DNA of 50,676 nucleotides from Akkermansiaceae bacterium (GCA_024233005.1 JACKQE010000020.1:1-50676); one strand, 5' to 3'; shown: positions 8,995-18,640, counted from the first letter of the stretch. Program-made: numbers and translations. The notes: generated by a model from the letters alone, not told the origin.

Positions 8995-9267
8995 TCAGCG
9001 CTGCCCGAGGTAGTCCTCGATGCGCTGCGCTTTGCGGAGCAGCAGAGTGCTGTGCTGGTTGGAGGCTTCGAGGAACTTTTTGAGCGCCTTGGTGGCCTGG
9101 TTGAACTCCTCGGCGAATTTGAGATGCTCCTGGTCCTGCCAGGATTCCCCCAAGGCGTTGAAACGGGCGTGGAGGGACGCGGTGCGGTTCTGCAGGTCCT
9201 GGTTGAAGCGTTTCAGTTCTTCCGCAAATCGCCGGACCTCCTCTGGATCCATGATGGCTTGGGTCAT
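8995..9267 (-). CDS. WXG100 family (Esx-like) protein
   Basis: A 90-residue, two-helix protein with the turn motif ESWQDQEHLKFAEEFNQ, matching the WXG100 arrangement (Trp-x-Gly/Asp turn, then a downstream aromatic spaced for secretion signals). Length and helical content fit the family. The start at 9267 is supported by a good Shine-Dalgarno (AAAGGAC, minus strand of 9276-9282) about 9 bases upstream; the frame extends further to 9354 but with a basic, non-helical leader. It is the first gene of the cluster with the coiled-coil protein, the second WXG100-like protein and the FtsK-type ATPase, the core pairing of type VII secretion. Confidence 0.75.
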   Translation of the reverse strand: MTQAIMDPEEVRRFAEELKRFNQDLQNRTASLHARFNALGESWQDQEHLKFAEEFNQATKALKKFLEASNQHSTLLLRKAQRIEDYLGQR

Positions 9268-9412
9268 GGCAGTCTGTCCTTTCTGGGTGGGATGGCTGGG
9301 TCCCGGGACACGGCGGAATTGCCGGGCGGGGAGCCCGGTTGGAAGGTAAAACAATTCCAGTGGTGGGAAAAGACAAATCGGCGGGGACAGGCGACGACCT
9401 CAGGGCCGGATT

Positions 9413-12400
9413 TCATTTCGCATTGAGCCTCAAATAGGCAAAGAGATCCCTCAGTTGCTGATCGTCCATGCCGATCAGGAGTCCCTCCGGCATCAGGGAC
9501 ACTGGGATGGCTTCCAACGACGCCAAGTCGGCCCGGTTCAGGACCGTGGTCTGGCCTGCGGGATCCCTCAAGGTCACCGTTTGGGGCTCTTGGGCGGCCA
9601 CCATCCCCATGACCTTCCGTCCGTCTTTGGTGGTGGCGACAAAGGAGTTGAACCCTTCCCGGATTTCGAGGCTGGGATCGAGCATCGCGGGGAGCCAGAA
9701 GTCAAGGTTGCCCCGCTCGTAGCCGGTCAGTTCCGGACCGATGGCGTTCCCTTCCTCAAACAATTTGTGGCAGACCGCGCAGCGCTGGGTGAAGAGCAGG
9801 TGGCCGGCCTCGCTGCTTCCCGTGCCCGCCTTCAGGACGGTGCGCACCCGATCCATCTCAGCGACCTTCTCGGCCGAGGAACGGGCCCTTAGTTCCGGCC
9901 AATGGCGGGCGACGAGGGCATTGATGGAGGGATCATTGTGCCTTAGCAGCAGTTGCACGACGTCCGGTGCGATCTCCCGGGCTTTGATGTGCCAGGCGTC
10001 GATTTCCTTGAGATAGGCCTGCGCCCACTCTTTTCGGCTGGCGAGGACACGGTCCGCCGTGGAGCGGACCTCGTGCTCAGAGGGGAGAGAGGATCCATAA
10101 CGGCTCAGCAGGGTGGTGGGAATGCTGGCGTCTTCATAGCGGGCAAGGGCCTGCAAGGTGACCCGTTTCAACGCGCTGTGCTCACTCAGACCAAGCAGGC
10201 CCAGAAGCGGCTTGACCACGGCGGGGTTCCCCGTTTCACCGAGCACCCGCGCCAGTTCGATGCGTTCCGATTCCTCGGTGCTGTTGTTGGCCACCGCCGC
10301 CAAGCCCTTTTTGATGGCTTCCGCGTCACCGCGTTTCACGCCGAGGACCACGGCACTCCCGCCAAGGGCCTTTTCATGCTCCGCGAGCGCTTTGGAAAGG
10401 CCTTCGGGGAGGGCCGGAAGAGTCATCCCTTCGAAGGCCTGGACCAGACCGGTCATGAGACGTTTCCGGGCATCCTCGTCCGGCGCCGCGCCGAGCAGTT
10501 TGGCGCAGGTGTCGAAATTTTGCGCCCCCCCGGCCATGGCGTAGCGTCGCATCAGCCGGGCCGCCATTTCCTCCCGGAACAACGGCAGATCCCAGACCGA
10601 GCGGTCGCTGACGAGCCGGAGAACCTGGTCGCGCCCTGCTTCGGCATGGGCTTCGAGAGCCCACCAGTCGAGGAGCGGCAAGTGCAGGTCGGACTGGTCC
10701 TCGCTCCGCCCCAGCAGATTCCGGATGATGGGCAATGCCACGGCGGCGGGAAGGCGCTTGGCCGAACTGGCGAGCTGGGAGCGCACCTGCACGGCCGGTT
10801 CGCGGGCCGCCAATTCCGAAAGCGCATCCCCCAAATTCGCGCCGGCTTCTCGACGGTCCCCGATGAGACGGATGACCCAGCGGCGGACATGCTCGTCCTG
10901 GTGCGACAGCCACTCGATGGCGAGTTCCTCGGTGAGGCCGCCGAGCAGGTTGACCGCCCAGAGGGCTTCGAGACATTCCGTCGGCTCCCCTTTCCGGACC
11001 AGGCCCAGCAGGGCTGGCAGCATTTCCTTGCGGCTTTCCCAGCCGATCGTCAGCACCGCGTGGCGCCGCATGATTTTGTTGGGGACGGAGAGCAGACCGA
11101 GGAGGTCGGTGTCCGGCACCTTGGCGATGTCGTAGGGGGAGAAAGAGAGGTCCTCCCCCTTTGGCTTGATCCGGTAGATCCGTCCGCTGTCCTTGTGCCA
11201 GTCATCCACCGGTCGCACGTGGCTGAGACGCGTGTCATACCAGTCGGCCATGTAAAAGCAGCCGTCGTTGCCGACACCGCCCCAGACCGGGCGGAACCAT
11301 CGGTCGGGGGTTTCGACGAGGTTAGCCTGGTCCACCGTGCGGTAGGTGGAGGTGTCGGGCAGACGCTCGCTCACCCAGACCACATTCTGCAGGGAGTTGG
11401 GCGCGATGATATGGCCGTCAAAGGCTTCGAAGGGAAACCGTCCGCCTTCATAGATGCAGAAGGCCTGCGGAAAACGGCGGTTGTCCCCTTCGTGGCGCAT
11501 GTGTTCGAAATACCCGAACGCATACGGGTTCGTCAGAGGGCCGTGCTTGCCCCAGCCTTTGACCCCGTAGCTGCCTTGGGGGTAATACATTCCCCGGGTG
11601 CCTCCACCGTTGGTGCCGGAGAAGACCCGGCCGACCGAGTCGATCTCGAGGCTGAAGGTGTTGCCGCCGCCTTCGGCGTAAATCTCGAAGACTTTGGTGT
11701 CGGGATGGTAGCGCCAGATGTTTTGCCCCTGCCAATGCACCTCCTTTGTCACCGCCGAGCTGACGGTGCCCGTCGTGGTGCTGCCGGTCGCGCCATAGAG
11801 CCAGCCATCGGGGCCAAACTGCAGGCTGCTGACGACGGAATGGGTGTCCTCCAGGCCGAAGCCCCGCAGGCAGACCTCGGGATCGCCATCGGGCAGGCCG
11901 TCATCGTTCGCGTCGGGATAAAAGAGCAGGTAGGGAGGATTCGTCACCCAGATACCGCCGTGTCCCCAGACCGCGGAGGTGGCAATGTTGAGGCCGGTGA
12001 TCGCGTCGGTGTGGCTTTCGTAGGTGCCATCGCCGTCCTTGTCCTCAAAGAAGGTGATTTTGTCAGCACCTTTGACTCCATGGGGTGGGGGCTCGGGCAC
12101 CTTGTCGAACTGGGCTCGGAGGTGGTTGTCGTATTCCACAATCTTCAGTCCCGCCGGAAATTGGTATTGGATGTACTGTGTGACCCAGAGGCGGTTTTTG
12201 TGATCGAAACTGACAAAGAGCGGCTGCCTCACCTCCGGCTCATGGGCGATCAGTTCAATCTCGAAGCCTTCTCGCAGGGTGAAGCGTTTCAGGGCTTCCT
12301 GCGGCGGGGTGGGGGGCGTGTCATCGGCCAGGGTGCCGCGGCCCCCATAGGTTTTGATGATTTCTTCCACCTGTTTATTGCCCGCCACCGAGGTGTCGGC

Positions 12401-12481
12401 CTGAGGATTCTGGGCCGGAAGAGGATTGCAGAGTCCGCAGGCGAGCAGGCCCGTGAGGACGGCGGGACGGAGTTCGATCAT
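9413..12481 (-). CDS. PVC-type heme-binding CxxCH protein (membrane-bound dehydrogenase-like, secreted)
   Basis: A 1022-residue protein with a signal peptide (MIELRPAVLTGLLACGL...). Residues of about 50-430 form a sugar-dehydrogenase-like six-bladed propeller, with DKDGDGTYE and DANDDGLPDGD calcium-binding-like loops. A long HEAT-like repeat region follows. The C-terminal cytochrome c domain carries CAVCH (heme attachment) near residue 895 and a downstream LMPEGL methionine as candidate axial ligand. This architecture is an expanded family in Planctomycetes and Verrucomicrobiota, probably oxidising carbohydrates or other substrates in the periplasm. I chose the start at 12481 because the upstream extension lacks a signal and reads like non-coding DNA. 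Confidence 0.85.
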   Translation of the reverse strand: MIELRPAVLTGLLACGLCNPLPAQNPQADTSVAGNKQVEEIIKTYGGRGTLADDTPPTPPQEALKRFTLREGFEIELIAHEPEVRQPLFVSFDHKNRLWVTQYIQYQFPAGLKIVEYDNHLRAQFDKVPEPPPHGVKGADKITFFEDKDGDGTYESHTDAITGLNIATSAVWGHGGIWVTNPPYLLFYPDANDDGLPDGDPEVCLRGFGLEDTHSVVSSLQFGPDGWLYGATGSTTTGTVSSAVTKEVHWQGQNIWRYHPDTKVFEIYAEGGGNTFSLEIDSVGRVFSGTNGGGTRGMYYPQGSYGVKGWGKHGPLTNPYAFGYFEHMRHEGDNRRFPQAFCIYEGGRFPFEAFDGHIIAPNSLQNVVWVSERLPDTSTYRTVDQANLVETPDRWFRPVWGGVGNDGCFYMADWYDTRLSHVRPVDDWHKDSGRIYRIKPKGEDLSFSPYDIAKVPDTDLLGLLSVPNKIMRRHAVLTIGWESRKEMLPALLGLVRKGEPTECLEALWAVNLLGGLTEELAIEWLSHQDEHVRRWVIRLIGDRREAGANLGDALSELAAREPAVQVRSQLASSAKRLPAAVALPIIRNLLGRSEDQSDLHLPLLDWWALEAHAEAGRDQVLRLVSDRSVWDLPLFREEMAARLMRRYAMAGGAQNFDTCAKLLGAAPDEDARKRLMTGLVQAFEGMTLPALPEGLSKALAEHEKALGGSAVVLGVKRGDAEAIKKGLAAVANNSTEESERIELARVLGETGNPAVVKPLLGLLGLSEHSALKRVTLQALARYEDASIPTTLLSRYGSSLPSEHEVRSTADRVLASRKEWAQAYLKEIDAWHIKAREIAPDVVQLLLRHNDPSINALVARHWPELRARSSAEKVAEMDRVRTVLKAGTGSSEAGHLLFTQRCAVCHKLFEEGNAIGPELTGYERGNLDFWLPAMLDPSLEIREGFNSFVATTKDGRKVMGMVAAQEPQTVTLRDPAGQTTVLNRADLASLEAIPVSLMPEGLLIGMDDQQLRDLFAYLRLNAK

Positions 12482-12697
12482 GCCGTGATTGTGAACCCTG
12501 CCGGCTCCCTGGCGCAATGGCGGGAATGCGGAGGCCGGAAGTCCGGGGGAGGGAGACCGATTGATGGGCAGTTGCTGTTGTTGCGATGGGTTTGTTTTTG
12601 TTGGTTGCGAAAAAAGTGAATTTCTACCCATCGGCCCCTTTCCGGCGAAGGCCGGGGGGCGCAGTGGGGGATTCAACAGGGGGGGAGGTCGCCAAGC

Positions 12698-12910
12698 CTA
12701 ACAGCGCGTCGTCTTCACCACCCGCGTGAGCAAGGTGTCGCGCCGATTGGTCGTCAGATTTTCGTCCGGCGTCCCACTCACACCGAACGGCAGCGTGGAC
12801 CAGCCGGACGTAGCGACGGGCTCCTCCGACGCATCGATTCACTTCAAGGAGATCTCAAGGGAGCCCGTAGGCTCACCGGCGACCGTCGGCACCGTGCAGC
12901 CGGAAATCAT
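12698..12910 (-). pseudogene. Possible decayed short gene with an in-frame TGA
   Basis: On the minus strand one frame runs 71 codons from an ATG at 12910 to a TAG at 12698, with GC-rich third positions as in real genes here, but a TGA interrupts it at codon 24. The two halves translate to GCTVPTVAGEPTGSLEISLK and IDASEEPVATSGWSTLPFGV, the latter continuing in a plausible soluble sequence. I do not recognise the protein. It may be a remnant, a sequencing error or chance. It occupies most of the gap between the PVC-type gene and the PQQ-like gene. Confidence 0.3.
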
Positions 12911-12945
12911 GTGTCAGGCGGCCCGTTTCATGGATTCGTCGAGTG

Positions 12946-14184
12946 TCACTTTTTTCCGAAGCAGTAGGCGTATTTGTTTGAGCGCAGGAAAATCTGTCCA
13001 TCGGACACGGCAGGGCTGGCGTTGCTGATGCTGTCGTCATCGGAGATGACGTTGGTGGCGAGTAGCTCGAACTGCGGCTTCGCGGCGATGACGTAGGTGC
13101 CGGTCTGACGGCCCACACAGTATATCCTCTCTCCGGCAAGCAAAGGGGTGGAATACCAGCGGTCGCGCTTCTGTCGCGAGGCCAGAGGCTGCTCATACAC
13201 CACGGCCCCCGTTTGGGCGTCGAGGCAGGTGGCGACGCCGCGCGAGTCATTGATGAAGTAGAGATGGCCGTCTTTAAAGACAGGCGAGCCGACGTTGCTG
13301 CCCTTTTGCGCCTGCCAAAGCACTTTGCCGTCCTTGACCGCCTGACTTTGACCGCCGGGGTGCCCGATGACGAAGATGACGCCGTCATGGGCAACGATGC
13401 TGGGGCAAAGCTCGGCTGCTTTGATGCTGTCGCAGTTCCACAGCTCTTTCCCGGTGAGCGGATCAAAAGCGCGCAGCTTTCCGCTGGAATTCACCACGAG
13501 TTCATCGTGTCCATCCACCTTCACGACGGTGGGCGTGTTCCAGGAAGCGGGAAAGCCGGTGGCGCTCCACACTGTCTTGCCGTTCTTGCGATCGAGAGCG
13601 AGCAGTTGATTGCTTTCGTGCGCGGCATTCACAATGAGCAATTCGCCGTAGAGAATGGGCGACGAACCGACGCCCCAATCATGCGCCATCTCGCCGACGC
13701 TGACGTTCCAGATGGCCTTGCCATTGACGGTGTAGGCATACACGCCCGCGTTCGCCATAAAGAAAAAAACGGCGTTGCCATCTGTGACCGGGGAACTCGA
13801 CGCGTAGCCGTGCGTGGTGATGTAAGTGCCGGTGTAGGGTTTGTTCGGCAGATCGGTGGTGATCTCATGATTCCAGAGGATCTTGCCGGTCTTCTTATCA
13901 AGACAGATCGCGTGGCGTTTGAGCTTCGCCATGTCTCCGGGATCCTTCACGTCGATGCCATAGCCGCTGTAACTGGTGAGGAAGACTTTGTCGCCGCTGA
14001 TGATCGGGCTGGAGGAGCCTGGGCCGGGCAGTTCGGTGCGCCAGACGAGATTTTCTTTCTCGCTCCAGGTCAGCGGCAGGTGGGAGTCCGGGGTGACACC
14101 ATCGGCGGTGGGACCGCGGAACTGCGGCCAGTCGGCGGCGTGAAGGGATCCAGCGAGAAGAAAAAACGGGAGAAGCGTGCGCAT
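12946..14184 (-). CDS. Secreted PQQ-like beta-propeller repeat protein
   Basis: A 412-residue protein with a signal peptide (MRTLLPFFLLAGSLHA) directly followed by DWPQFRGPTADGV, the hallmark opening of PVC secreted outer-membrane-like PQQ beta-propeller proteins. Repeated tryptophan-docking motifs (LDKKTGKILWNHE, LDRKNGKTVWSA, FDPLTGKELWN, LDAQTGAVVYEQ) mark the blades. These proteins are annotated as PQQ-binding-like but often lack proof of cofactor binding. A second paralogue (14808-16118) lies two genes upstream in the same orientation, with a small secreted protein between, suggesting one transcript. Confidence 0.88.
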   Translation of the reverse strand: MRTLLPFFLLAGSLHAADWPQFRGPTADGVTPDSHLPLTWSEKENLVWRTELPGPGSSSPIISGDKVFLTSYSGYGIDVKDPGDMAKLKRHAICLDKKTGKILWNHEITTDLPNKPYTGTYITTHGYASSSPVTDGNAVFFFMANAGVYAYTVNGKAIWNVSVGEMAHDWGVGSSPILYGELLIVNAAHESNQLLALDRKNGKTVWSATGFPASWNTPTVVKVDGHDELVVNSSGKLRAFDPLTGKELWNCDSIKAAELCPSIVAHDGVIFVIGHPGGQSQAVKDGKVLWQAQKGSNVGSPVFKDGHLYFINDSRGVATCLDAQTGAVVYEQPLASRQKRDRWYSTPLLAGERIYCVGRQTGTYVIAAKPQFELLATNVISDDDSISNASPAVSDGQIFLRSNKYAYCFGKK

Positions 14185-14205
14185 GGTGGGTGGTAATAGG
14201 AAACG

Positions 14206-14802
14206 TTACTGGACGGTGAAACTCGCTTTCAACTCGAGAGCCGTGCCTCTGCCAGGATGAGCATCGATCGGCCAGTTGGTCTGGTAGTTGTTTTGGGCTT
14301 CGCGCGGCTTTTCGAGCTGTGTGAAGGTCAGCGGCTTCACGACCCACTTCACGGTATAGTCGCCTGCGGGCAGCTTGCCGAGGTTCACGGCATTGACTTC
14401 GTAATAGGTGAAGGTTTTGAAGTAGTTTCCTTGCCAGATTGCTTCGTGCATCGTGATGGTGAATGCGTTGCCGGTTTGCTCGATCATCTGTATCCACACG
14501 CGGTCGTTGTCATCAAGCTGGCGCGTGCGAAAAAGCAGCCAGTTGTCATCCGCAGCCGTCGTGGAGGTTTTCGTTTCGGTCAACTCGTCGATCCAGTCAT
14601 CGAGCGACAGGCCCTGAGGCTTCTTGGCGAGCGACGGCGCGTGGAGGAGCATCGCCGTGTCGTTCCATTTGCCGGTGTCGCCGCGCACGAGCTGGCGCTG
14701 GTCGCTCATCGTGCCGCGTTCGGAGCGGTTTTTGACGGATTTGGTGACTTCCTGCGAATGCAGCAAGCCCGTCAAAAGGAGGAAAAGGCAGGTGAGTTTC
14801 AT
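14206..14802 (-). CDS. Secreted protein of unknown function between two beta-propeller genes
   Basis: A 198-residue protein. I chose the start at 14802 because it opens a signal peptide (MKLTCLFLLLTGLLHS). The mature part is beta-rich and contains DNWLLFRTRQLDDNDRVWIQ and a C-terminal DYTVKWVVKPLTFTQ strand-like segment. I do not recognise a family. It ends 21 bp before the downstream propeller gene and begins 5 bp after the upstream one, so co-transcription with both is likely. It may function with them in the periplasm. Confidence 0.75.
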   Translation of the reverse strand: MKLTCLFLLLTGLLHSQEVTKSVKNRSERGTMSDQRQLVRGDTGKWNDTAMLLHAPSLAKKPQGLSLDDWIDELTETKTSTTAADDNWLLFRTRQLDDNDRVWIQMIEQTGNAFTITMHEAIWQGNYFKTFTYYEVNAVNLGKLPAGDYTVKWVVKPLTFTQLEKPREAQNNYQTNWPIDAHPGRGTALELKASFTVQ

Positions 14803-14807
14803 GTCAG

Positions 14808-16118
14808 TTACTTCTTGTTTTGAAACCGATACAGCCACGAGTAAGTGCGGATGAACAAACTGCCGCGTGCGATCGCGGGCGTGGCCCAGGCGACGTCGCC
14901 GAGCGAGTTTTTCCGCACGAGGTGATACTCTGAGCTGTCCTCGATCACCCAGGTGTCGCCGTTTTCGTTCAGCATGAAGACGCGTCCGTTGTAGGCCCAG
15001 GGCGAGGCGTAAAAGCGGCCGCCTTGGGTGTTTAGCCGCTGCTTGGCGATGATCTCCTCGCCTGTCTTCGCATTAAAGCTGCCGATCAGTCCCGAGTCGT
15101 AGCAGACAAAAAGCTGGTCACCACTGATCAGATAGCCGGGATGGATGCTGGAGCCGCGTTTCTGTGACCACGCGATGAACTCGTTGCTCCGTGCGTCTCC
15201 TTGCAGCGTGATGTCGCCCTTCGCGCCGGGTTTGATCGCATAGAGAGGTCCATAATGATACCCCGCTCCCGCATAGAGCAACCCGTGCTTCGAGAGGGGG
15301 ATCTGGCTCACAAGACCGGCGGTGCCGCTGATTTCCCACAGCAACGCGCCGTCTGCCACCGCGTTGGAGCGGATTTTGTTCATGCCGATCGTGATCAACT
15401 CGGTTCGCGCACCGCTTTCCCAGACATACGGCGTGGACCAGGCGCTGCGCTCCTGGCGTGGCACGCGCCACAAGGTTTTGCCGGTGAACTTGTCCACCGT
15501 TTCAATCCAGGATTCCTGTTCGTTGTCATTCTGGATGAAGACGCGTCCGCCATGCACCACGGGCGAGGTGCCGGTGTTCCAGCCATCGCGCATCGGATAG
15601 CTCGGCCAGCGGCGTTCCCAGAGCTTCTTCCCGCTCAAGTCGCAGCAAAACAAGCCGATGTTTGCAAACCAGGCATACACGCGCTCGCCATCGGTCACAG
15701 GCGTCTCGGAGGCGAAGGAGTTGCGCGGATGCCGCATCTGCGGCGGGATGCCTTGGTGCGCCTCGAATTCCCAGAGAATTTTCCCTGTCTCGAAATCAAG
15801 GCAGTAGAGCATCCAGCGATGCACCTCTCCGCTGCCGACGTGGCCGCCCGGATAACCGCCTACATGCGGCATCGGCAGCTCCTTCTCGCCGATTGCCGAA
15901 GTCACGAACACCTTGTCACCCCACACGATCGGCGATGACCAGCCCCACCCTGGCACTTTTACTTTCCACACCACATTCTCCGTGTCGCTCCACGTCTCCG
16001 GCAGCGTCGCGCCCTCGCCGAGGCCGTCGGAGTTTGCGCCGCGATACTGTGGCCAGTTTTCCGTGTCGGCGGCAAATACAGACGACGCAAGTGAGAGCAG
16101 AAGGATGAGGGGTTTCAT
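14808..16118 (-). CDS. Secreted PQQ-like beta-propeller repeat protein (second copy)
   Basis: A 436-residue protein with a signal peptide (MKPLILLLSLASSVFA), then ENWPQYRGANSDGLGEG. Blade motifs include LDFETGKILWEFE, CDLSGKKLWERRW, VDKFTGKTLWR and FNAKTGEEIIAKQ. It belongs to the same family as the product of 12946-14184 but is diverged rather than a recent duplicate. I preferred the ATG at 16118 over an in-frame ATG three codons upstream because the signal peptide starts there. It is the first gene of the three-gene group. Confidence 0.88.
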   Translation of the reverse strand: MKPLILLLSLASSVFAADTENWPQYRGANSDGLGEGATLPETWSDTENVVWKVKVPGWGWSSPIVWGDKVFVTSAIGEKELPMPHVGGYPGGHVGSGEVHRWMLYCLDFETGKILWEFEAHQGIPPQMRHPRNSFASETPVTDGERVYAWFANIGLFCCDLSGKKLWERRWPSYPMRDGWNTGTSPVVHGGRVFIQNDNEQESWIETVDKFTGKTLWRVPRQERSAWSTPYVWESGARTELITIGMNKIRSNAVADGALLWEISGTAGLVSQIPLSKHGLLYAGAGYHYGPLYAIKPGAKGDITLQGDARSNEFIAWSQKRGSSIHPGYLISGDQLFVCYDSGLIGSFNAKTGEEIIAKQRLNTQGGRFYASPWAYNGRVFMLNENGDTWVIEDSSEYHLVRKNSLGDVAWATPAIARGSLFIRTYSWLYRFQNKK

Positions 16119-16792
16119 GGGAGGCAATGAAGAACGTGCTGATCAAGGCTATTTGTCGTTTCTCACCAGCCGCAGGATCCACCCTTTCGCCATCCTGGCA
16201 AAATGCCGCCCACCCTCGCGCGGATCGACTCCGGGGATCCCGGTCTCGATCGCAATGATTTAGGGCTGCCACATCCCTCCCTTCTCCCGCCAGGCGAAGA
16301 TTCTACCACAAGCGCAGTCCGCGCAGAGGCGGGTATCTTGGAGCTCTGGGAAACTCGTGCCCTGATCAACGCTACTGCCAGGGATGGAGAGGACTGTGGT
16401 TCGTGGAACCCCGAAAATGACGGCGCGCGGAAGGAAACTGACCGTCGCTGTCTCTTGGTCGCAAGATGGCGTGGGGGTGTCAGGCGGCACATCGGTTTCA
16501 TCTTGACCGTATGGCAATGAAATGTAAAGCCACCAAACCTGCCGGAACGTACGCTAAGGACGAGGTCTCCCTCGACGCCCAGGCCGGGTTTTCTGCGTCG
16601 CCGCGCATTGCCCCGGGATGGAGGAGGGGCGGTTCCGTTGATCCTGAGTAAGAAAATGGAAAGAATCTCCCCTATCCTGCAAGCCGAGAACCCGGGGGAC
16701 GGTGGCAACCGGTCTGTCACCCATGGAAAGGGTCGCGATGGAAAAGCCAAGCCCGAAAGGAATCGGAGTTCCTGTCCTATCGGGCAGAGTCA
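16119..16792. other. Gene-poor stretch, nothing recognised
   Basis: About 670 bp between the second propeller gene and the lipoprotein gene. Open frames of 60-195 codons exist on both strands, but they are Arg/Pro/Ser-rich, mutually overlapping, without signal peptide or family motif, and look like GC-driven chance frames. I saw no tRNA, hairpin-T-tract terminator or repeat that stands out. It should contain the promoter of the three-gene propeller group. Confidence 0.5.
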
Positions 16793-17860
16793 TCAATTCC
16801 CCACCACTTGGAGCACTGCTGGTGCCGGGGCGACGTCTTTCGCCTGAAGGTTGACGAGTTGTTGCACGAAGGAGAGCGCGACCATGGAACGGTTGGGAGG
16901 CGAATCGGGAATGTGATAGGTCCTGCCCCGATGAGCGACGGAAACTTCCCCGCGGCGACCGGGGCCCTTCCGCACAAGGAAAAGCTTTTCGCCCGGCTCG
17001 GTGCCCCTCGGGTGCGAATGGTGGATCTCCGGAATGTCAGCGTCCGAACCCGATTCGATTTGGATTCTCGCCAGTTCGCCGAGGTAGTAGAGAATGCCCT
17101 GGGGCGAACGGAGCACCAATTTGGCGCTGGCAGGCTCTCCGCCTTCGATCTTCATTTCCCAGGAGGAAGGCGGGCTTGCCTCTTCGGTCGTTTCGATCCA
17201 CGTCTCGACGTTTCCTTCCACCTGCTTTTTCTTCGTGACTTTGGTGCCTGAGTTGCCTTCCGAAACTTTGATCGTCCCCAAGTGCCCGACCATTTCTTCG
17301 ATGCCGTCTCTGAAACTTATGAATTCGGGGCTCTGCGCCTTCCGCGGATCGTTCACCCAGATGGAGGATGTGCCTTGAAGCCCTTCGATCCTTTCAATGA
17401 GGAGGAAGGCGAGAAACTCCTCATTCCATCCCTCGGCGAGGAAATACTTGATCACCCCTGGCGAAACCGGTCTCATGAAGCCGGAGGTAAACTTCGGGTC
17501 TTCATCAAGAATGTTCAACGTCATTGTTGGGGTGTTGGATGCCGATCCGCCAAGGGCCGCGCCGAAGGGGCCGACCGACAACGGCCCCATTTTCCAGGAG
17601 AAATCGTTGACCCCGATTTCCCGTTTGTTGGTTGTTTGGAGGCTGCTGACAGATGTTATCGCCATTGGCTCGTAATGAGCCGCACGAATCACGTTGAGGA
17701 AGAGTTGCTGAACCCGATGATCCCCCACAGTCTTGTTGAAGGCCATCGCCTGGGTGGTCAGCGTGGCCCGGGTGCAAGAGGCAAGCCCGCCGCCTGAGAC
17801 GGCTATCACGGCGAAGAGGGGCAGGAAAACGCTGCGCCAACATTGAAAACGGAGCATCAT
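16793..17860 (-). CDS. Putative lipoprotein of unknown function
   Basis: A 355-residue protein with a long N-terminal hydrophobic stretch ending in GGGLASC, a lipobox, so the mature protein probably begins at Cys29 and is anchored in a membrane. The next segment, VQQLFLNVIRAAHYEPMAIT followed by SVSSLQ, recalls a group of bacterial lipoproteins with a QLLLNLVRxRY-type motif and no assigned function. The rest mixes beta-strand-like and charged stretches (KVTKKKQVEG). It stands alone, with gene-poor DNA on both sides. Confidence 0.75.
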   Translation of the reverse strand: MMLRFQCWRSVFLPLFAVIAVSGGGLASCTRATLTTQAMAFNKTVGDHRVQQLFLNVIRAAHYEPMAITSVSSLQTTNKREIGVNDFSWKMGPLSVGPFGAALGGSASNTPTMTLNILDEDPKFTSGFMRPVSPGVIKYFLAEGWNEEFLAFLLIERIEGLQGTSSIWVNDPRKAQSPEFISFRDGIEEMVGHLGTIKVSEGNSGTKVTKKKQVEGNVETWIETTEEASPPSSWEMKIEGGEPASAKLVLRSPQGILYYLGELARIQIESGSDADIPEIHHSHPRGTEPGEKLFLVRKGPGRRGEVSVAHRGRTYHIPDSPPNRSMVALSFVQQLVNLQAKDVAPAPAVLQVVGN

Positions 17861-18640
17861 TGCGGTTCAAGGTTACTGTTACCGTTACTGCGAACTACGA
17901 CCACACCTAGCAAATCCCTGTTTCCTTCTCTCGCCTTCCTTCACGCCGCGGGCCGGAGGCAGGAGGCGGGCGGAGGGAGGCAGGAGGCGTTCAGGGCCAC
18001 CGCGGGCGACTATTGACCGATTTGGTTGTGCGAGTCAACGACTTTCAGGGGGTAATTGGCTTGATCTCATGAACTCTTTTAGAAATCGCGTTCTTCGGGC
18101 ATCGATCTTCGCTTCCGCAAGGACTCCGCTTCACCACCATCTCTAACGACTCCGATCCGTCGATGGTTGGCGATGTCGATAAGACTGAGCGAATAGGCGC
18201 CATTTTTGGCTTGAAATCGGAGGGCAAGGCGACGCGGCCAAGGGATTCCCTGCAGGTCCAGGAACGCGTTCTGAACCCGAACCTGAGAAATCAGCTTGCC
18301 CACGGTTCCAAAGTGTTCCCGTTCACGCTGGAGAAATCCGTCTGACGCCAGGGGAGCAACTATCTCAATGAGAGTCTTGCTGCGGCTGGGACATCACTTT
18401 CCCAACCTGTTTTGATGACACACTGGCGCTGCAGCGGTTACGAAGCGTCGCAGGGCATTTCACAACTGAGGTTCCGCAAGTTGTTCAAACCTACTGCCCT
18501 TGAAAAAGGTGTTTGTGCCGCGACTGACCTCCAAGGTGATTGATGACGGGGACCTTGTGCCCCCCGGAATCTGGCCGATCTTTTGATTTCGGCAATTCGT
18601 CGCAAAAGTGGTATCTTGCGCTTCTGCCGATTTCCCGCTC
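17861..18640. other. Gene-poor stretch with a short direct repeat and a low-confidence open frame
   Basis: About 780 bp. It holds a 14-bp direct repeat (GGAGGCAGGAGGCG at 17955-17968 and 17976-17989). An open minus-strand frame from about 18391 to 18079 translates to fairly natural protein (QNAFLDLQGIPWPRRLALRF) but has no usable ATG at its head, so it could be a gene remnant. Nothing else is recognised. The promoter of the unknown-clpS-DUF2017 group must lie near 18600. Confidence 0.4.

Noticed and set aside
9953..12619. 888-codon plus-strand open frame
   Set aside because: It lies opposite the PVC-type CxxCH gene and has no signal, domain or start context; a shadow frame.
18079..18391. Minus-strand open frame with natural-looking protein
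   Set aside because: It has no usable start codon, no family motif and no neighbours to support it; kept only as a note in the gene-poor stretch.
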